DNA of 40,793 nt, taken from positions 1 to 40,793 of the forward strand of contig CAJUIP010000033.1 of assembly GCA_910586315.1 (NCBI GenBank), written 5' to 3'. Of this stretch, positions 39,211 to 40,793 are shown in pieces. Source of the DNA: an uncultured Lachnospiraceae bacterium. Lineage in GTDB: Bacteria; Bacillota; Clostridia; Lachnospirales; Lachnospiraceae. Position 1 is the first letter of the stretch. Each line of letters starts with the position of its first letter. Both the position numbers and the translations under genes were made by a program. The notes under the pieces are model-generated. The model had not been told where the DNA came from and ran no database searches. It saw only the letters and a program-made list of their open reading frames with translations.

Positions 39211-40569
39211 TTATAACAATCCCTGGACCAGAATCACCAGAATCAGCACAGGCAGAGTATACTGGAAATAATATTTGAGAAACTTACTTTCTGGAATTTT
39301 AATCCCCTGTCCTTTATTGGCTTCAGCCAGATAGTGATCAAAGCCCCAGCCCTGGCGGGTGACGCAGAAAAGCAGATATATTAAAGAGCCCAGGGGCAGG
39401 AGCAGATTGCTTACCAAAAAGTCCTCGCTGTCTAAGACATCCCGGCCGCCGATGAGGCGGAGATCACTCCATACGTTGTAGCCAAGCACGCAGGGAAGGC
39501 TTAAAACGAGAATCAGGATACAGTTCACAGCAACAGCTTTTTTCCTGGACCATCCGAAATTGTCGATACAGCTTGCCAACAGGTTTTCAAAGACGGCAAT
39601 GACCGTGGAGAAGCTGGCGAATGTCATAAAAAGAAAGAATAAGGTTCCCCAGATCCGCCCGCCGGACATGTTGACAAATACGTTCGGCAGAGTGATGAAA
39701 ATCAGCTGCGGCCCGGCATCGGGCTGTACGCCGAAGGAAAAGCAGGCCGGGAAAATAATGAGTCCGGCCATGAGAGCCACGAAAGTATCCAGAGCGCAGA
39801 TACGGATGGCTTCACCGGCCAGGGTATGGCTGTCCGCCATATAGCTTCCAAAAATTTCCATGGCGCCGATTCCAAGACTTAAGGTGAAAAAGGCCTGGTT
39901 CATGGCGGCTGTGATTACTTTTCCATATCCAACTTCAGAAGCCCTGGAAAAGTCGGGAAACAGGTAGAAGGAGGCTCCTTCCTTCGCTCCGGGAAGCAGA
40001 AGACTGTGAACAGCCAGAACGAAAATCAGCGCCAAAAGGGAGCACATCATCCATTTCGTGATGCGTTCCAGCCCTTTTTGAATGCCGAGACTGCATACCA
40101 GAAAGCCGGCCAGAACGGTAACGGCCATCCAGAGTCCCATTTCCGACGGGCTTGCCAGAAGACGGCCAAAGACACCGGAAACCCCTTCGAAATCAAGTCC
40201 TGTGAAGGCGCCGGAGGCGAATTTAAAAAAGTAACTGAGCATCCAGCCGGAAACGGTGGTGTAATACATCATAAGAAGACAGCATCCAGCCACACAAAAC
40301 CATCCGTGGATATGCCATCTGCTCCCGGGCTTTTCCAGGGCTCTGTAAGCCTGGACGGCGCTCTTTTTCCCGGCCCGTCCCACGGCCAGCTCCATGGTGA
40401 GGACCGGAACTCCCATACACAGTAAAAAGAGCAGGTAGAACAACACAAATACACTCCCGCCGTTTTCTCCGGCTACATATGGGAAACGCCATACGTTCCC
40501 GATTCCAATGGCACATCCGGCGCTGACTAAAAGAAAGCCCAGCCGGGAGCCAAAATTCTCACGCTTCAT
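39211..40569 (-). CDS. NSS-family sodium-dependent amino-acid symporter
   Basis: A 452-aa membrane transporter with about eleven to twelve segments, homologous to LeuT-type neurotransmitter:sodium symporters. FGSRLGFLLVSAGCAIGIGNVWRFPYVAGENGG carries the sodium- and substrate-binding break of segment 1, LFLLCMGVPVLTMELAVGR follows, and FFTLSLGIGAMEIFGSYM matches segment 6. Substrates in bacteria are usually hydrophobic or aromatic amino acids; cysteine or serine would fit the cyuA neighbour but is inference. AAGGGGGA precedes the ATG. A promoter lies at 40620-40648 on the minus strand. Confidence 0.92.
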   Translation of the reverse strand: MKRENFGSRLGFLLVSAGCAIGIGNVWRFPYVAGENGGSVFVLFYLLFLLCMGVPVLTMELAVGRAGKKSAVQAYRALEKPGSRWHIHGWFCVAGCCLLMMYYTTVSGWMLSYFFKFASGAFTGLDFEGVSGVFGRLLASPSEMGLWMAVTVLAGFLVCSLGIQKGLERITKWMMCSLLALIFVLAVHSLLLPGAKEGASFYLFPDFSRASEVGYGKVITAAMNQAFFTLSLGIGAMEIFGSYMADSHTLAGEAIRICALDTFVALMAGLIIFPACFSFGVQPDAGPQLIFITLPNVFVNMSGGRIWGTLFFLFMTFASFSTVIAVFENLLASCIDNFGWSRKKAVAVNCILILVLSLPCVLGYNVWSDLRLIGGRDVLDSEDFLVSNLLLPLGSLIYLLFCVTRQGWGFDHYLAEANKGQGIKIPESKFLKYYFQYTLPVLILVILVQGLL

Positions 40570-40619
40570 AGTTTTCCCCCTTAAATAAAGTTACTGCTCG
40601 CGGAAATAAACGCCCTCTT

Positions 40620-40648
40620 ATGATAAACCAGACGATATGAAATTGCAA
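40620..40648 (-). promoter_or_regulatory. Promoter of the NSS transporter gene
   Basis: Minus strand TTGCAA (40643-40648), 17 bp, TATCAT (complement of 40620-40625), about 50 bp before the ATG. Confidence 0.5.
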
Positions 40649-40773
40649 CCGCAAATATTTGTATGGCAGGATTTGTTTTGAGCTGGCTACATAGGCAGGT
40701 TGTTGCTTAATGCACTTTAAAAACATCCTTTTTTGTGATATAACCCGAGTTTGCCACTTGGAAAGACAGGAAT

Positions 40774-40791
40774 GGAGCCCTGGTGGGCTCC
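40774..40791. repeat. Hairpin at the window edge
   Basis: GGAGCCC/GGGCTCC (40774-40780 with 40785-40791), 4-nt loop. It may be a terminator of a gene beyond the window; the following bases are not visible. The rest of 40570-40773 shows only the NSS promoter. Confidence 0.45.
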
Positions 40792-40793
40792 GT

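Overview
The window looks like a chromosomal stretch of a Gram-positive, spore-forming gut clostridium, most likely a Lachnospiraceae member (Clostridium cluster XIVa). This is inferred from strong AGGAGG-type ribosome binding sites, near-consensus sigma-A promoters, a proline T-box ahead of a short type-3 prolyl-tRNA synthetase, a CotS-like coat-family protein and the repertoire of strictly anaerobic metabolism. No species is claimed. I see no tRNA, rRNA, insertion sequence, prophage or CRISPR array; the window is mostly ordinary metabolic genome with several unexplained non-coding stretches. Bases 1-193 hold nothing I can name apart from the RBS of the first gene.

Layout. 0.2-4.3 kb: a sugar-acid cassette (FadR-type regulator, GntP permease, IlvD/Edd dehydratase) with a strong promoter followed by a 24-bp palindrome. 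4.4-11.4 kb: a small NusG-domain-II protein on the minus strand, then proS behind a T-box, bioY, cca, a CotS-like pseudokinase and a phosphohexomutase. 11.5-13.0 kb: an AbgB-like amidohydrolase. 13.0-20.5 kb: a complete agmatine-to-putrescine-to-spermidine operon (speA, speE, carboxyspermidine dehydrogenase, nspC, aguA, aguB) preceded by a roughly 350-nt, hairpin-rich, terminator-ended leader that I cannot assign to a known RNA family. 20.6-26.2 kb: leuB, then serC-serA-DUF1015 and a DedA protein. 26.2-26.7 kb: an A-rich non-coding stretch driven by a perfect TTGACA-17-TATAAT promoter and closed by a long terminator hairpin. 26.7-28.5 kb: minus-strand radical SAM protein, a 63-aa unknown protein and a hypoxanthine-DNA glycosylase. 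28.6-32.7 kb: ftsH with an eight-unit decapeptide repeat tail, and a subtilisin-like lipoprotein. 32.8-33.9 kb: ilvE (minus) with a structured leader. 34.1-37.3 kb: a compact Old Yellow Enzyme homologue, an MFS carrier and a convergent LysR regulator. 37.3-40.6 kb: an intergenic region with a diverged 57-bp direct repeat, cyuA (cysteine desulfidase) and a convergent NSS amino-acid symporter.

How genes work together. The polyamine operon takes arginine to agmatine (SpeA), N-carbamoylputrescine (AguA), putrescine (AguB) and then spermidine through carboxyspermidine (dehydrogenase plus NspC); it also carries a SpeE aminopropyltransferase without an S-adenosylmethionine decarboxylase in the window. 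SerA and SerC make phosphoserine, and the DUF1015 gene that follows lacks an assigned step but carries a DGHHR motif shared with ParB/Srx-fold proteins. GntP and the dehydratase would import an aldonate and convert it to a 2-keto-3-deoxy acid. CyuA degrades cysteine to pyruvate, sulfide and ammonia.

The best candidates for something undescribed are the polyamine leader RNA (13082-13431), the orphan A-rich transcript (26266-26660), the DUF1015 protein in the serine operon, and the ilvE leader. All are inferences from sequence reading alone; covariation, RNA-seq or biochemical data would decide them.
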